This document shows, in pieces, positions 36,159 through 45,267 of a stretch of 64,000 nucleotides of DNA. The first letter of the stretch is position 1, and the number at the start of each line of letters is the position of its first letter. The notes under the pieces were generated by a model. The model was not told where the DNA came from. It searched no databases and was given only the letters and a program-made list of their open reading frames with translations. Source of the DNA: Paraburkholderia solisilvae (GTDB lineage: Bacteria > Pseudomonadota > Gammaproteobacteria > Burkholderiales > Burkholderiaceae); contig NZ_CADIKF010000005.1 of assembly GCF_902859875.1 (NCBI RefSeq), positions 62,001 to 126,000 of the forward strand, given 5' to 3'. The translations under genes were made by a program, and so were the position numbers.

Positions 36159-37670
36159 ATGGATGCAGTCAACAAGCAGCACCTCGAAGCCCAGTTATTG
36201 ATCGACGGCGAATGGACCGGCGCTGAAAGCGGACGCACGATGGACGTCGTGAATCCGGCAACCGGCGCGGTGATCGGCAGTCTCGCGGCCGCTTCGGAAG
36301 CGGACGTCGATCGCGCGGTGCGCGCCGGCCACGCGGCGTTCGAGCGCGGCGAATGGCGCGATATGCCGATCCAGCAGCGCGCGCGCCTGCTGAATCGCTT
36401 CGCCGATCTGTTCGAAGCGGATCTCGAGAACTTCTACAAGCTCGAAACGCTGAACAACGGACGGCCGATCTCCGAGACGCGCGCGCAGATTTCACGTTTG
36501 CCGCAGTTCTACCGCTACTTCGCCGCGCTTGCGCTGACGCGTCGCAGCGACGTGATTCCGATCGAGGGTCCGTACCTGTGCTACACGCAGCGCGTGCCGC
36601 TCGGCGTCGTCGCGTTGATGACGTCGTTCAACCATCCGCTGATGATCCTGTCGAAGAGCCTCGCGCCGGCGCTCGCAACCGGCAACAGCGTCGTGATCAA
36701 GGCGTCCGAGCAGACGCCGCTCACGACGGTGCGTCTCGTACGTCTGCTCGAAGAAGCGGGCGTGCCGAAGGGCGTGGTCAATGTCGTGAACGGCGAAGGC
36801 CGGGTATGCGGCGCGGCGCTCGCGAAGCACGAACTGATTCGCAAGGTGGTGTTCACCGGCGGCACTGAAGTGGGCCGCTCGATCGGCGAAGCGGCGGCGC
36901 GCACGTTCGCGTTGACGACGCTCGAGCTCGGCGGCAAGGGCGCGGTGATCATGTTCGACGATATGGACCTCGAGCGCGCAGTCAACGGCGCCGCGTTCGC
37001 GTCATTCATCGGCGCGGGACAGACGTGCGTATGCGGCTCGCGCATTCTGGTTCACGAAACGATCTACAAGGCGTTCCTCGAACGCTTCCGCACCAAGGCG
37101 GCGGGCATTCGCATCGGCAACCCGGAAGACCCGAAGACGCAACTCGGCCCGGTGATCTCGGACCGTTCGCGGCAACGCATTCTCGGCATGCTCGCGCGCG
37201 CGGAGCAGGACGGCGCGAAACTGCTGACCGGCGGCAAGATTCCGTCGCATCTGTCGCAAGGCTTCTATCTGGAACCGACAGTGCTGTACGACGTCGACCC
37301 GCAGTGCGAGATCGGCCAGGACGAAGTATTCGGCCCGGTGACGGTCGTGATGCCGTTCAAGGACGAAGCGGACGCGATCCGCATCGCCAACGACTCGCAG
37401 TTCGGCCTCGCCGCATCGATATGGACGAACGATGTCGCGCGGGCGCATCGCGTGGCGAGCAAGCTCGAGTTCGGCATGGTGTGGGTGAACGACCATCACC
37501 GGCTGGACCCGGCATCGCCGTGGGGCGGCTTCAAGAACAGCGGCGTCGGTCGCGAAACCGGTATCGAGTCGTTCGACCAGTTCAGCGAACCGCGCGCGGT
37601 GACGATCAATACGACCGGCAAGACAGTCGACTGGTATGCGGATGACGGTCAGTTGAAGCGTCTGAACTGA
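36159..37670 (+). CDS. NAD(P)-dependent aldehyde dehydrogenase
   Basis: A 503-residue ALDH-superfamily enzyme that oxidises an aldehyde to the acid. The cofactor region is TSFNHPLMILSKSLAPALATGNSVVIKASEQTP. The catalytic Glu is in TLELGGKGAVIMFDD, and the nucleophile Cys in GAGQTCVCGSRILVHE. DEVFGPVTVVMPF and WVNDHHRLDPASPWGGFKNSGVGRETG complete the fold. GGAAAGGAA 6 bases before ATG 36159 marks the start, 35 bases after the MFS gene. The D-H-H-R segment near the end is not the common N-x-x-N-x form and may shape the substrate pocket. The 3' end overlaps the convergent desaturase gene by 22 bases. Confidence 0.9.
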   Translation: MDAVNKQHLEAQLLIDGEWTGAESGRTMDVVNPATGAVIGSLAAASEADVDRAVRAGHAAFERGEWRDMPIQQRARLLNRFADLFEADLENFYKLETLNNGRPISETRAQISRLPQFYRYFAALALTRRSDVIPIEGPYLCYTQRVPLGVVALMTSFNHPLMILSKSLAPALATGNSVVIKASEQTPLTTVRLVRLLEEAGVPKGVVNVVNGEGRVCGAALAKHELIRKVVFTGGTEVGRSIGEAAARTFALTTLELGGKGAVIMFDDMDLERAVNGAAFASFIGAGQTCVCGSRILVHETIYKAFLERFRTKAAGIRIGNPEDPKTQLGPVISDRSRQRILGMLARAEQDGAKLLTGGKIPSHLSQGFYLEPTVLYDVDPQCEIGQDEVFGPVTVVMPFKDEADAIRIANDSQFGLAASIWTNDVARAHRVASKLEFGMVWVNDHHRLDPASPWGGFKNSGVGRETGIESFDQFSEPRAVTINTTGKTVDWYADDGQLKRLN

Positions 37671-38728
37671 AGCCGTTGCTGCATGCGAAGCAGCCGTAGC
37701 GGAAGCTTCCGTTGCAATGACCGGCGCCGGCTCAAAGCGGCGCCGGTTTTCATATCGGCGTTCATATTGGCGTGCAACGGATGCGCCACCGGCGTCACCG
37801 CATACGACGTCAACCAGTTGCGGTATCCGTTGACGAGAAATCCGCCATTGCGCAGCAGGTAGTCCGCGCGGCGCTCGCGATACACGCCGCGCAGCGCGAA
37901 CCACGGCAATGCGGGCAAATCGTGGTGCACCACGTGGTAATTGTTGTTCAGAAACAGTAGACGCCAGAACCATGCGGCTTCGTTGATCACCGAGCGGTGT
38001 TCGTGCGCGTGAGCGACACGATGCTCGTGAAACGAGCGAATCGAATTCAGCGCCAGCGCCGGATAGCCCACGCCGATGATAAACAGCCACGGTGGAATGC
38101 CGCAATGGCGCGCGAGCCACAGCGTCAACGCGACCAGCGCCGCGCCATGAGCGAGCCACGCCGGCACGTCGCTGAAATCGTGCCGCGCGAGCTTGCGCCA
38201 TGCATCGCTGACCGTTGCGGCGAGCGAGAACGCCGGGCCGAGCAGCAGGCGGCCGACAAACGTGTTGCGCGCCGTGAGCAACGCGCGCAGAACGGGGCCT
38301 GCGCGATGCCATGCGGCATGGCTGACAAAATAGCTTTCCGGATCCTGTTCCGGATGCGTCAGATGCGCATTGTCGTGATGCCGCAAATGCAGGTCGCGAT
38401 ACACGCGATACGGAAACCACACCGCGAGCGGCAGAAAACCGATCAGCGCATTGACGAAGGGCGAACGCGTCGGATGCCCATGCAGCAATTCGTGCTGCAG
38501 CGACAGATACCATGCGCCGAACAGCGCGAGCAGCGCGAGCGTCGCCGGCAGACCGAGCGCGTGAGCGTGCGTCGCGGCGCCGAACCATCCGCTGTAAATC
38601 GCGACGATCACGAGCCATGTCGGCCATTCGCTGCGCCAGGTCCAACTGGCGCGGCGGCGTAACAGCATGCGACGCTGAGCGTCGTCGAGATAGAAGGCCA
38701 TCGGCGGCACCGGTCGTCGTTCGATCAT
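37649..38728 (-). CDS. Fatty acid desaturase family protein
   Basis: A 359-residue membrane di-iron enzyme. The three His clusters are LSLQHELLHGHPT (first), YRDLHLRHHDNAHL (second) and LFLNNNYHVVHHDLPALPW (third). They have four membrane segments around them. A further His-rich loop SFHEHRVAHAHEHRS is also present. The family inserts double bonds or hydroxyl groups in acyl chains or carotenoids. The start is uncertain: ATG 38728 (MIERRPVPP) is used, ATG 38701 (MAFYLDD) is possible. The last about 30 residues (TGAALSRRRSLQRKLPL...) are basic and encoded over the neighbour's terminator and 3' end, so they may be a recent extension. Confidence 0.85.
   Translation of the reverse strand: MIERRPVPPMAFYLDDAQRRMLLRRRASWTWRSEWPTWLVIVAIYSGWFGAATHAHALGLPATLALLALFGAWYLSLQHELLHGHPTRSPFVNALIGFLPLAVWFPYRVYRDLHLRHHDNAHLTHPEQDPESYFVSHAAWHRAGPVLRALLTARNTFVGRLLLGPAFSLAATVSDAWRKLARHDFSDVPAWLAHGAALVALTLWLARHCGIPPWLFIIGVGYPALALNSIRSFHEHRVAHAHEHRSVINEAAWFWRLLFLNNNYHVVHHDLPALPWFALRGVYRERRADYLLRNGGFLVNGYRNWLTSYAVTPVAHPLHANMNADMKTGAALSRRRSLQRKLPLRLLRMQQRLQFRRFN
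37720..37750 (+). terminator. Rho-independent terminator of the aldehyde dehydrogenase operon
   Basis: A perfect 10-base stem ACCGGCGCCG/CGGCGCCGGT with an 8-base loop is followed by TTTT, 50 bases past the aldehyde dehydrogenase stop. It lies inside the 3' coding part of the opposite-strand desaturase gene. Confidence 0.65.
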
Positions 38729-38928
38729 TTTCAAGGCGTTCGGGTGGGAGGCGCCCGAACGCCGATTGAAAGCGATGCTACCGGCTGGCCGCGCGCGACA
38801 AAACCAATTTGTCACGCAAAGCTTCGCTGAAAAAACGCTTAGCGAAGCGATGCGATGCGAAGCGTGTGCCGGGTACACGTACAGGACGCGCACCGCATAC
38901 GGCGCGCACCCACACGGCACCCGGTTAT

Positions 38929-39675
38929 TTAACCGTGCTTCGCGATCTTGCACGCGTGATCGAGCAACGGCTCGGCGGTGCCGCTGCCATCCTCGATATT
39001 CAGCGCGCTATTGACGATCAGCCAGCCGTCCCTGGTGGTCGGCCCCGCGCTCGTCACAAAAATGGTCTGCTCGGCCATCTGATCCGAACCCGGGCGATCG
39101 CGCGCCACGACCCGGAACGGATTGTTCTGCGCCATCAGGTTCGTCACCCGCATCACGCGATAGTGCTGCTTGTCGAGCGTGACCGGCCGCCACCTGTCGA
39201 GTACCTGATCGCGATATGGCGCGAGCGCGGCAACGACATCCTCCCGCATGCAATCGATGTGAATGTGCAACTGGTTCTGCGATCGCCGGAACTGCGAGTT
39301 GATCTCGAGCCCGATCTGGTTATCCGGCAACTGGACCTTCGCCCGCTCGTCGACGTAGTGCCGCGAATCCCACGCATCGACCCAGTAATCCGGCGCATCC
39401 GGCGCGAGAATCAGCGGGCTTTCGATGCCGGTCACGCGATCGGTCGGAATCAGCAGGAATTGCGTGTCGCCTACGATATCCTTCAGGATCGCGTAGCGTT
39501 TCGTCAGGTTGACGTCGGTGCAGACGCCGGGTTTGCCGTTGGCCTGTTCGGCCGGCACACATTGTTCATGAACGATTTTCCATAACGCATCGGGGTTGCT
39601 GGCCGCCAGCGTCGCACAGCCGCCTGCGAACACGGCCAGCGAAAAGACGAGGGTTTTTCGCAAAAACTGAAGCAT
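38929..39675 (-). CDS. cdh: CDP-diacylglycerol pyrophosphatase
   Basis: This enzyme hydrolyses CDP-diacylglycerol to phosphatidate and CMP and belongs to the HIT-like superfamily. It has 248 residues. The N-terminus is a lipoprotein-type signal (VFSLAVFAGGC, Cys about residue 20), placing it on the periplasmic side. Family marks are DALWKIVHEQCVPAEQ, FLLIPTDRVTGIESP, and the active-site His segment RSQNQLHIHIDCM. The start at 39675 has no strong ribosome site but sits directly before the signal. It is 19 bases downstream of the amidase stop, same strand, and so may share its transcript. Confidence 0.88.
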   Translation of the reverse strand: MLQFLRKTLVFSLAVFAGGCATLAASNPDALWKIVHEQCVPAEQANGKPGVCTDVNLTKRYAILKDIVGDTQFLLIPTDRVTGIESPLILAPDAPDYWVDAWDSRHYVDERAKVQLPDNQIGLEINSQFRRSQNQLHIHIDCMREDVVAALAPYRDQVLDRWRPVTLDKQHYRVMRVTNLMAQNNPFRVVARDRPGSDQMAEQTIFVTSAGPTTRDGWLIVNSALNIEDGSGTAEPLLDHACKIAKHG

Positions 39676-39694
39676 CGGGAAGACTCATCGGTAG

Positions 39695-41143
39695 TTAGAT
39701 AATGGGTGGCGCGAGCGCGCCGAGAATCTGTTCACATGCGCTGCCGATCGCAAGCAGACGCCGGTCGCTGCCAACGGGCCCGTCGAGCTCGATACCGACC
39801 GGCAGGCCATCCGCGGTACGGCCTGCCGGCAGCGACAGGCCGGGCAGCCCGGCGCTGGCCGCCGGCTCGGTGTTGCGCAGGTAGGCGGTCATCGTGTCGC
39901 GCGCCGTGCCGTTGACCGACACCATCGACGAGCCGCGAATCTCATCGAGCGGCGCGGCCGCGAGGCAGGTGGTCGGGAACAGCAGCGCGTCCACGCGGTC
40001 GGTCGCAAACGTCGATGCGTAAAGCTGCTGCAGCCGTGGCCGCCACGTGGTGAGCGCCGCCTGATAGAGCGGCGCGAACGGGTCGGCGAGAATGGCCGCG
40101 AAGACTTTGCGCACATCGGGGCTGGCAATCGACAGTGCGAGTTCCTGCAGCGTCTGCACCGGCGCATCGTTCGCGACGAGCCATGCGCGCATATCGTCGA
40201 GCGTTTCGTGCGCGGTGACCGGCGAGGTCTGTTCGATCAACCGCATCAGCTCGGGCATGCCGATCTCGACGAAGCTCACGCCGGCTGCTTCGAGCGCGCG
40301 CTGCGCGGTGCGTGCGACCGCTTCCACCGCGGGGTCGAGATCGTCCCACAGCGGCGCGGGCAGGCCGATGCGCAAGCCGGCGAGCGTCACCGCAGGCAGC
40401 GCGTCGTCGCCGGTGATCACCGCGTCGAGCAGCGCGGCGTCGGCCACCGTGCGCGTGATCGGGCCGACCGTGTCGCGCGTATGACTCAACGGCAGGACCG
40501 CGTCCGGATCGTGATAGCGGCGCTCCGCACCGCCATTGCCGACCGACGGACGAAAGCCGACGCATCCGGTCAGCGCGGCCGGAATGCGGTTCGAGCCGTT
40601 CGTATCGGTGCCGAGGCCCGCCGGGGCGATGCGCGCGGCCACCGCGACCGCGTTGCCGCCTGACGAGCCGCCCGGAATCAGGCCGGGGTCGTATGGGTTG
40701 CGCACCGGCCCCGCGTGCGCGGCGAGATTGGTGCTGGTGATCCCGCACGCGAGTTCGTGCATATTGGCTTTGCCGAGCAACACCGCGCCCGCGTCGAGCA
40801 GCCGCTGCACGGACCGCGCATTGGTCTTCGGCGTGAAGCCGGCGAGCGCGGGCGTGCCGCCGGAGGTCTGGAGCTGCGCGGTATTGATGTTGTCCTTCAC
40901 GACGATTGGCAACCCCGCGAGCGGCAGGCGCGCCTTCTCATCCGGCGATAGCGCGTCGATACGCTGCGCGGCGGCCAGCGCGCCTTCCATATTCAGCACC
41001 GTCAGCGCGTTGAGGCTCGCGAGCGCCGCCGCGCGCGCAAGCAGCGTCGCGACGTAATCGGTCGCGCGCAGCTTGCCCGTCCGGATCGCGGCGACCGCTT
41101 CGCTTGCCGTGAGTGCCAGTTGTTCGTCGACGCTCCATGCCAT
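39695..41143 (-). CDS. Amidase signature family hydrolase, cytoplasmic
   Basis: A 482-residue amidase resembling mandelamide-hydrolase and indoleacetamide-hydrolase types. GGGAGAG 5 bases before ATG 41143 fixes the start. The catalytic Lys is in GLPIVVKDNINTAQLQTSGGTPAL, the Ser-rich loop in GLIPGGSSGGNAVAVAAR, and the nucleophile in GLGTDTNGSNRIPAALTGCVGFRPS. No export signal is seen, in contrast to the exported amidase at 19.3-20.9 kb, with which it shares only the catalytic core. Neighbours (ferritin-like, cdh) do not reveal the substrate. Confidence 0.88.
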   Translation of the reverse strand: MAWSVDEQLALTASEAVAAIRTGKLRATDYVATLLARAAALASLNALTVLNMEGALAAAQRIDALSPDEKARLPLAGLPIVVKDNINTAQLQTSGGTPALAGFTPKTNARSVQRLLDAGAVLLGKANMHELACGITSTNLAAHAGPVRNPYDPGLIPGGSSGGNAVAVAARIAPAGLGTDTNGSNRIPAALTGCVGFRPSVGNGGAERRYHDPDAVLPLSHTRDTVGPITRTVADAALLDAVITGDDALPAVTLAGLRIGLPAPLWDDLDPAVEAVARTAQRALEAAGVSFVEIGMPELMRLIEQTSPVTAHETLDDMRAWLVANDAPVQTLQELALSIASPDVRKVFAAILADPFAPLYQAALTTWRPRLQQLYASTFATDRVDALLFPTTCLAAAPLDEIRGSSMVSVNGTARDTMTAYLRNTEPAASAGLPGLSLPAGRTADGLPVGIELDGPVGSDRRLLAIGSACEQILGALAPPII

Positions 41144-41233
41144 GCAGTGTTCTCTCCCGGTCGGACGCACACAGCCGTGCCCGCGCCCGCACGGTCGAGC
41201 CGGGCGCAACGGGCACCGCCAGGGGTGCGCCTG

Positions 41234-42136
41234 CTACTTCTTCATGAACCGCAGCGCGAGCCGCACGAGCCGCGGCATCAGCGTGGGGCGGATGAGCCTT
41301 GCATCGTACCCGCTCATGCGCTGCTCGTTTTCGACGAGGCACAGCTCGAGCAGTTGCCTTGCATCGAGTCCGTCGCCGATCGTCGCGCTGTTGCTGGCGA
41401 GAAAGTTCGAGTCGTGCATCACGCCGTCCGCATCGATGCCGTTCGCGATGCCCACCCGGTCCCACACCAGTTTGACAAAGATCGCGGCAACGCGCAGCGA
41501 ATGCCACGGCCTGCGCCACCACGGCATAGTGCGGCGGTACCACGCGACCCAGTTGATAAAGAACAGGATATGGCGCGCCTCTTCCTGAATGACCGGTTCG
41601 AAGGTCTCGACGAGCGCTTCGGGGAAGTAGCCGGACTGCTGGGCCGAACGGAACAGGCCAAATGCGAAGAAGCTGTCGATGCATTCGCTATAGCCGGTGA
41701 ACATCCACGCCCATTCGGCATCGCGCGGCGCCGGGTACTCGGGTTCCGGCGCCAGTTCGATGCCATACGCGGCAACCAGACGCGAGAGCACATGCTTGTG
41801 ACGCGCTTCTTCGGCCGCATCCATCTCGATCGCTTCGCGCAACAGCGGGTCGGAGAGCGTGGCGGCGTAAGTGGAGACGCGGATCGATGCGCGGCCTTCG
41901 GTTTGTACGGCGATGTCCCAGATCGGCAGGGACGTCAGGCGTCGCAGCGCGTCGGGGTCGAGCGGCGGCCAGTCCAGGACAGCGGGTTTGTACGGGTTAT
42001 GGGTCTCGAGCAGCATGCGGCAGAACATCTGCTTGTGGGCGTCGGAGCCTGGCCGCATGCGGGTCTGGTCGCGGAAGGTCCAGTGTCGCAGCGCGTGGTC
42101 ATGGGCAGCGTCTGTGTCTGTCAGGGTATCGGACAT
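41234..42136 (-). CDS. Ferritin-like di-iron protein
   Basis: A 300-residue helical protein with two E-x-x-H metal motifs, in IEMDAAEEARHKHVLSRL and FEPVIQEEARHILFFINW. Separate Glu residues (VQTEGRAS, YSECIDSFF) complete the pattern of a ferritin-like di-iron centre. The spacing is that of di-iron oxygenase or AurF/COQ7-like folds. The final third (VWDRVGIANGID...) is specific to this family and unassigned. A redox function on an organic substrate is plausible; it is unlikely to be an iron store. It is upstream of the amidase on the same strand with a 90-base gap. Confidence 0.65.
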   Translation of the reverse strand: MSDTLTDTDAAHDHALRHWTFRDQTRMRPGSDAHKQMFCRMLLETHNPYKPAVLDWPPLDPDALRRLTSLPIWDIAVQTEGRASIRVSTYAATLSDPLLREAIEMDAAEEARHKHVLSRLVAAYGIELAPEPEYPAPRDAEWAWMFTGYSECIDSFFAFGLFRSAQQSGYFPEALVETFEPVIQEEARHILFFINWVAWYRRTMPWWRRPWHSLRVAAIFVKLVWDRVGIANGIDADGVMHDSNFLASNSATIGDGLDARQLLELCLVENEQRMSGYDARLIRPTLMPRLVRLALRFMKK

Positions 42137-42347
42137 GGCAGGGTTATTCGCGGCTTGTCGCAGATAGGGCGGATCTGGCGCCCTATTTTGTCATAACCTG
42201 CCGCATGGCCGCTTGCACAGCCCCGCTGGGCGCGGCTGGCGCGCTTTTGCGAGGGATCGGCGAGGCCCTGCGCGGCGCTCGCGAAGGCGTGCGATCGCCT
42301 GCTTTCAGGCGGTTGGTTCGACGGAAAGCGAGCGGGGCGCTGCCGCC

Positions 42348-42563
42348 TTACTGATGGTCATCGACCCACAGACGGCCCCACCGGAACGCATAGGCGAGCG
42401 CGTGTTCTTCGTCGAAGAAATAGTCGAGTGCGTCGAACGAGTACGCGCGGCCCGGCTCGGCGGCGCTTTTCTCGATGGTCAGATTGGCCGCGAACAGTCC
42501 GTTTGGCAAACGCTGTGCGGTCGGGGCGACCTGGTAACCCTTGTAGCGAATCAGTCGGTTCAT
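42348..42563 (-). CDS. Small conserved-looking protein of 71 residues
   Basis: ATG 42563 opens MNRLIRYKGYQVAPTAQRL and the frame ends with AFRWGRLWVDDHQ. The composition (two aromatic clusters, YSFDALDYFFDEEHALAYA) looks like a compact alpha/beta fold. Small proteins of this appearance are common next to housekeeping genes in Burkholderiaceae, but I cannot name the family. The long frame running on to 43109 is an artefact of G/C bias opposite the FMN reductase gene. Function unknown. The 259 bases up to 42822 show no gene. Confidence 0.6.
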   Translation of the reverse strand: MNRLIRYKGYQVAPTAQRLPNGLFAANLTIEKSAAEPGRAYSFDALDYFFDEEHALAYAFRWGRLWVDDHQ

Positions 42564-42822
42564 GTGTCTCGTGCGTCCGGTTTTTGTTCGTCCGGTGACG
42601 CGACTATCGGTCGCCAATGGTCGCGCGTCTGTGGGCTGGCACACCGTTTCGCAAGACGCTCTGTGCGGATGGCCGCATAGCTCGCCCGCCTGGCCGCCGC
42701 GTCCGGCGAATCGGCGGATGCATGAGCGAAGCGGTCGGCGAGGTGGTCGAGTCAGGCCAATGAGCAAGGCCGATGCACGAGGTTGAAAGGCCGCGCCGCA
42801 CCATGACGCGCGTGATGCGCGG

Positions 42823-43485
42823 CTAGTCGGCCAGCGCGAAGATGCCGGCGAGGCTTGCCGGCGAGGCGCCGCCGGGCGCGGCGGCGTCGCCCGCCCGCGT
42901 TTGCGCGCCGAACGCGAGCGCGAATTGCGCGGCCTGCCGCCCGACCGTTGCGAGCTGTTCCACGACCTTCGGGTCCGAGCAGCGCTCGGCGGTGTCGAAG
43001 CGGGTTTCGAGCGTGTTGATGCCTGCGCCGAACGGCGTGGGCCAGCCGCGCAGCGCATGCACGATCGAGCGCAGCGACGTGAGCACCGAGCCCGCGGCCT
43101 GCCAGCCATACGCGGTCACGATACAACCGACCGCACGGCCATCGAGATACGGGCGCGCATCGTCGCGCAGGTCTTCGAAAGTATCGAGTGCATTCTTTAC
43201 GAGCCCCGATACGCCGCCGTGATAGCCGGGCGTCGCGATCACGATCGCGTCGGCCGAGCGTACCGCTTCGATCAGTTCGAGCTGTTCGCCGGTGCGCTCG
43301 ACGCTTTCAGGCGCGTAATGCGGCAGCCGGTGCAGGAACGCGCCGTCGAACAGACGCGTCTGCGCGCCGGCCTCCTGCGCGCCGCGCAGCGCCAATGCAA
43401 GCGCGCGCTCAGTCGACGATGCGGCGCGTGTCGTGCCGCCGATGCCGACCACGAGCGGCTTGCGGGGGTGATCGATACGGTTCAA
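42823..43485 (-). CDS. NAD(P)H-dependent FMN reductase
   Basis: A 220-residue flavodoxin-like reductase. The phosphate-binding loop is VVGIGGTTRAASSTERAL, where the common G-S-x-R is G-G-T-T-R. The second flavin motif is ADAIVIATPGYHGGVSGLVKNALD. The gene has no ATG. The best start is TTG 43485 (LNRIDHPRK) with AGGAG about 7 bases upstream. Members of this family supply reduced FMN to two-component monooxygenases or act in sulfonate use. No monooxygenase partner is adjacent. It lies 277 bases downstream of the dicarboxylate symporter, same strand. Confidence 0.85.
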   Translation of the reverse strand: MNRIDHPRKPLVVGIGGTTRAASSTERALALALRGAQEAGAQTRLFDGAFLHRLPHYAPESVERTGEQLELIEAVRSADAIVIATPGYHGGVSGLVKNALDTFEDLRDDARPYLDGRAVGCIVTAYGWQAAGSVLTSLRSIVHALRGWPTPFGAGINTLETRFDTAERCSDPKVVEQLATVGRQAAQFALAFGAQTRAGDAAAPGGASPASLAGIFALAD

Positions 43486-43762
43486 ATGAATGGCTCCTGT
43501 ACGGCGCCGGTCGCCGCGACGGCCGTTGCGCATGCAGTGCGAACTGCGTACGCGAGAATCAAGGCAACCGGCTGGAATCGCTATTTTAGAGTTCGGTTCT
43601 TGCGGCGCGAACCGACTTTTCGTGCTAACGATATACCGAACCACGCGTGTCTGCAGGCAGACCACCTGATGTGCGGCCGATATAGGCCACTTCGCGCCGC
43701 CATGACGCGGCGGCGCGAAGTTCAAAACCGGTGAGCTTTGCGCCGCCCGCTGCGGCAGCAGG

Positions 43763-45106
43763 CTAATGCGAAGACTGTGATGCGGACAGCGCGGCCGGCG
43801 CCGCGTTGCGCCCGTCATCCATCTGGCCGTGCATGGCCGGCGTTGCATCGGACAACGGATGTTCGCGCCCGGTCCACGGCTCGAGGCCGTTCTCCCATTT
43901 CGCGATGACCGCCGATGCAATGCTGTTGCCGACCACATTGGTGGTCGTGCGGCCCATGTCGATGAACTGGTCGATCGCGAGCAGCAGGACCACGCCCTCG
44001 ACCGGCAAGCCGAACAGCGGCAGCGTCGCGGCGATCACGACGATCGCCGCGCGCGGCACACCGGCCACGCCCTTGCTGGTCAACATCATCACGAGCAGCA
44101 TCCAGAACTGTTGCCCGAACGAAAGATGAATGCCGTAGGCCTGCGCGATAAAGAGCGCGGCGAACGCCTGGTACATCATCGAGCCGTCCAGGTTGAACGA
44201 GTACGCAAGCGGCAGCACGAAGTTGCTGATGCGCGCTTTCACGCCGAAGCGCGTCAGCTGTTCGATGGTCTTCGGGTAGGCGGCTTCGCTGCTCGACGTG
44301 CAGAACGCGATGATCATCGGTTCGCGGATCAGCTTCATCAGCGCGAAGATCGGCTTGCCGAGCACGCCGTAGCCCGCGGCGAGCAGCACGCACCACAACA
44401 CCATCATGCTGAAATAGACGGCGCCGATAAACTTGCCATAGGTGACAAGCATGCCGAGGCCCTGCACGGTGATCACCGCGGCTACCGCGCCGAATACGCC
44501 GAGCGGCGCGAACCACATCACGTAGCCGGTAATTTTCAGCATGATCGAGAAGATCCCCTCGATCGATGCGAGCAGCGCGCTCGGCAGCCGGTCCTTCATC
44601 GAGCCCATCGCGATGCCGAAGAACAGCGAAAACACGAGAATCGGCAAGATCTCGTTGTTTGCCATCGCTTCGAATACGCTGGCCGGCACGATATGCGTGA
44701 TGAAGTTATGCAGATTGAACGCCGCGGTGCTGACAGCCGCGCTCGCGCCGGCCTCGGGCACGTGCAGATTCATCGCGTGCCCGAGATCGAATGCATTCGC
44801 GAACACCATGCCGATCAGCAGCGACGTGAACGACGCGCAGAAAAACCAGCCGAGCGCCTTCAGGCCCGCGCGCCCGACCACTTTCGCGTCGCCGATCGCG
44901 GTGAGTCCCGCGACGAGGCCGCTGAACACGAGCGGTGCGATTACCATCTTGATTAGCCGCAAAAAGATATCGGTAATCAACGAGAAGTTGCTGGCCATCG
45001 CTTTCGCCGCGGCCGGCGAGTCGGCGCTCTGGTGACACACGTACCCGGCCGCGATGCCCGCCAGCATGCCGACGACGATCGCGAGTCCCAATCTGTTCTG
45101 TTTCAC
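43763..45106 (-). CDS. Dicarboxylate/amino acid:cation symporter (DAACS family)
   Basis: A 447-residue inner-membrane carrier of the GltP/DctA type. Family marks are RLIKMVIAPLVFSGLVAG, the re-entrant loop 1 segment AFCTSSSEAAYPKTIEQL, the helix 7 mark YSFNLDGSMMYQA, and loop 2 with TSKGVAGVPRAAIVV. Then comes DQFIDMGRTTTNVVGNS with the substrate-binding Asp and Asn. GGGAGA 6 bases upstream supports GTG 45106; in-frame ATGs at 45124 and 45133 lie upstream of that signal. The next gene upstream is an Asp/Glu racemase, which suggests aspartate or glutamate as substrate, though C4-dicarboxylates are equally typical. Confidence 0.88.
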   Translation of the reverse strand: MKQNRLGLAIVVGMLAGIAAGYVCHQSADSPAAAKAMASNFSLITDIFLRLIKMVIAPLVFSGLVAGLTAIGDAKVVGRAGLKALGWFFCASFTSLLIGMVFANAFDLGHAMNLHVPEAGASAAVSTAAFNLHNFITHIVPASVFEAMANNEILPILVFSLFFGIAMGSMKDRLPSALLASIEGIFSIMLKITGYVMWFAPLGVFGAVAAVITVQGLGMLVTYGKFIGAVYFSMMVLWCVLLAAGYGVLGKPIFALMKLIREPMIIAFCTSSSEAAYPKTIEQLTRFGVKARISNFVLPLAYSFNLDGSMMYQAFAALFIAQAYGIHLSFGQQFWMLLVMMLTSKGVAGVPRAAIVVIAATLPLFGLPVEGVVLLLAIDQFIDMGRTTTNVVGNSIASAVIAKWENGLEPWTGREHPLSDATPAMHGQMDDGRNAAPAALSASQSSH

Positions 45107-45267
45107 GCTTTGTCTCCCGCGCATCGTGCGCATCGAGTTGGACTTATGCGTTGCGAGCCGCGCGCGATGGCCTGCCTCGCGTGCGGCATGCGTATCTTCG
45201 TCGACCAAAATTCATTGCGCCGCCTGCGGCGACGATGCACCGCAGCGTGGGATGCGGGCGCTGGCTG

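Noticed and set aside
42348..43109. 253-codon minus-strand ORF
   Set aside because: Only its last 71 codons look coding. The rest is antisense-frame noise over the FMN reductase gene, which has a well-supported frame of its own.
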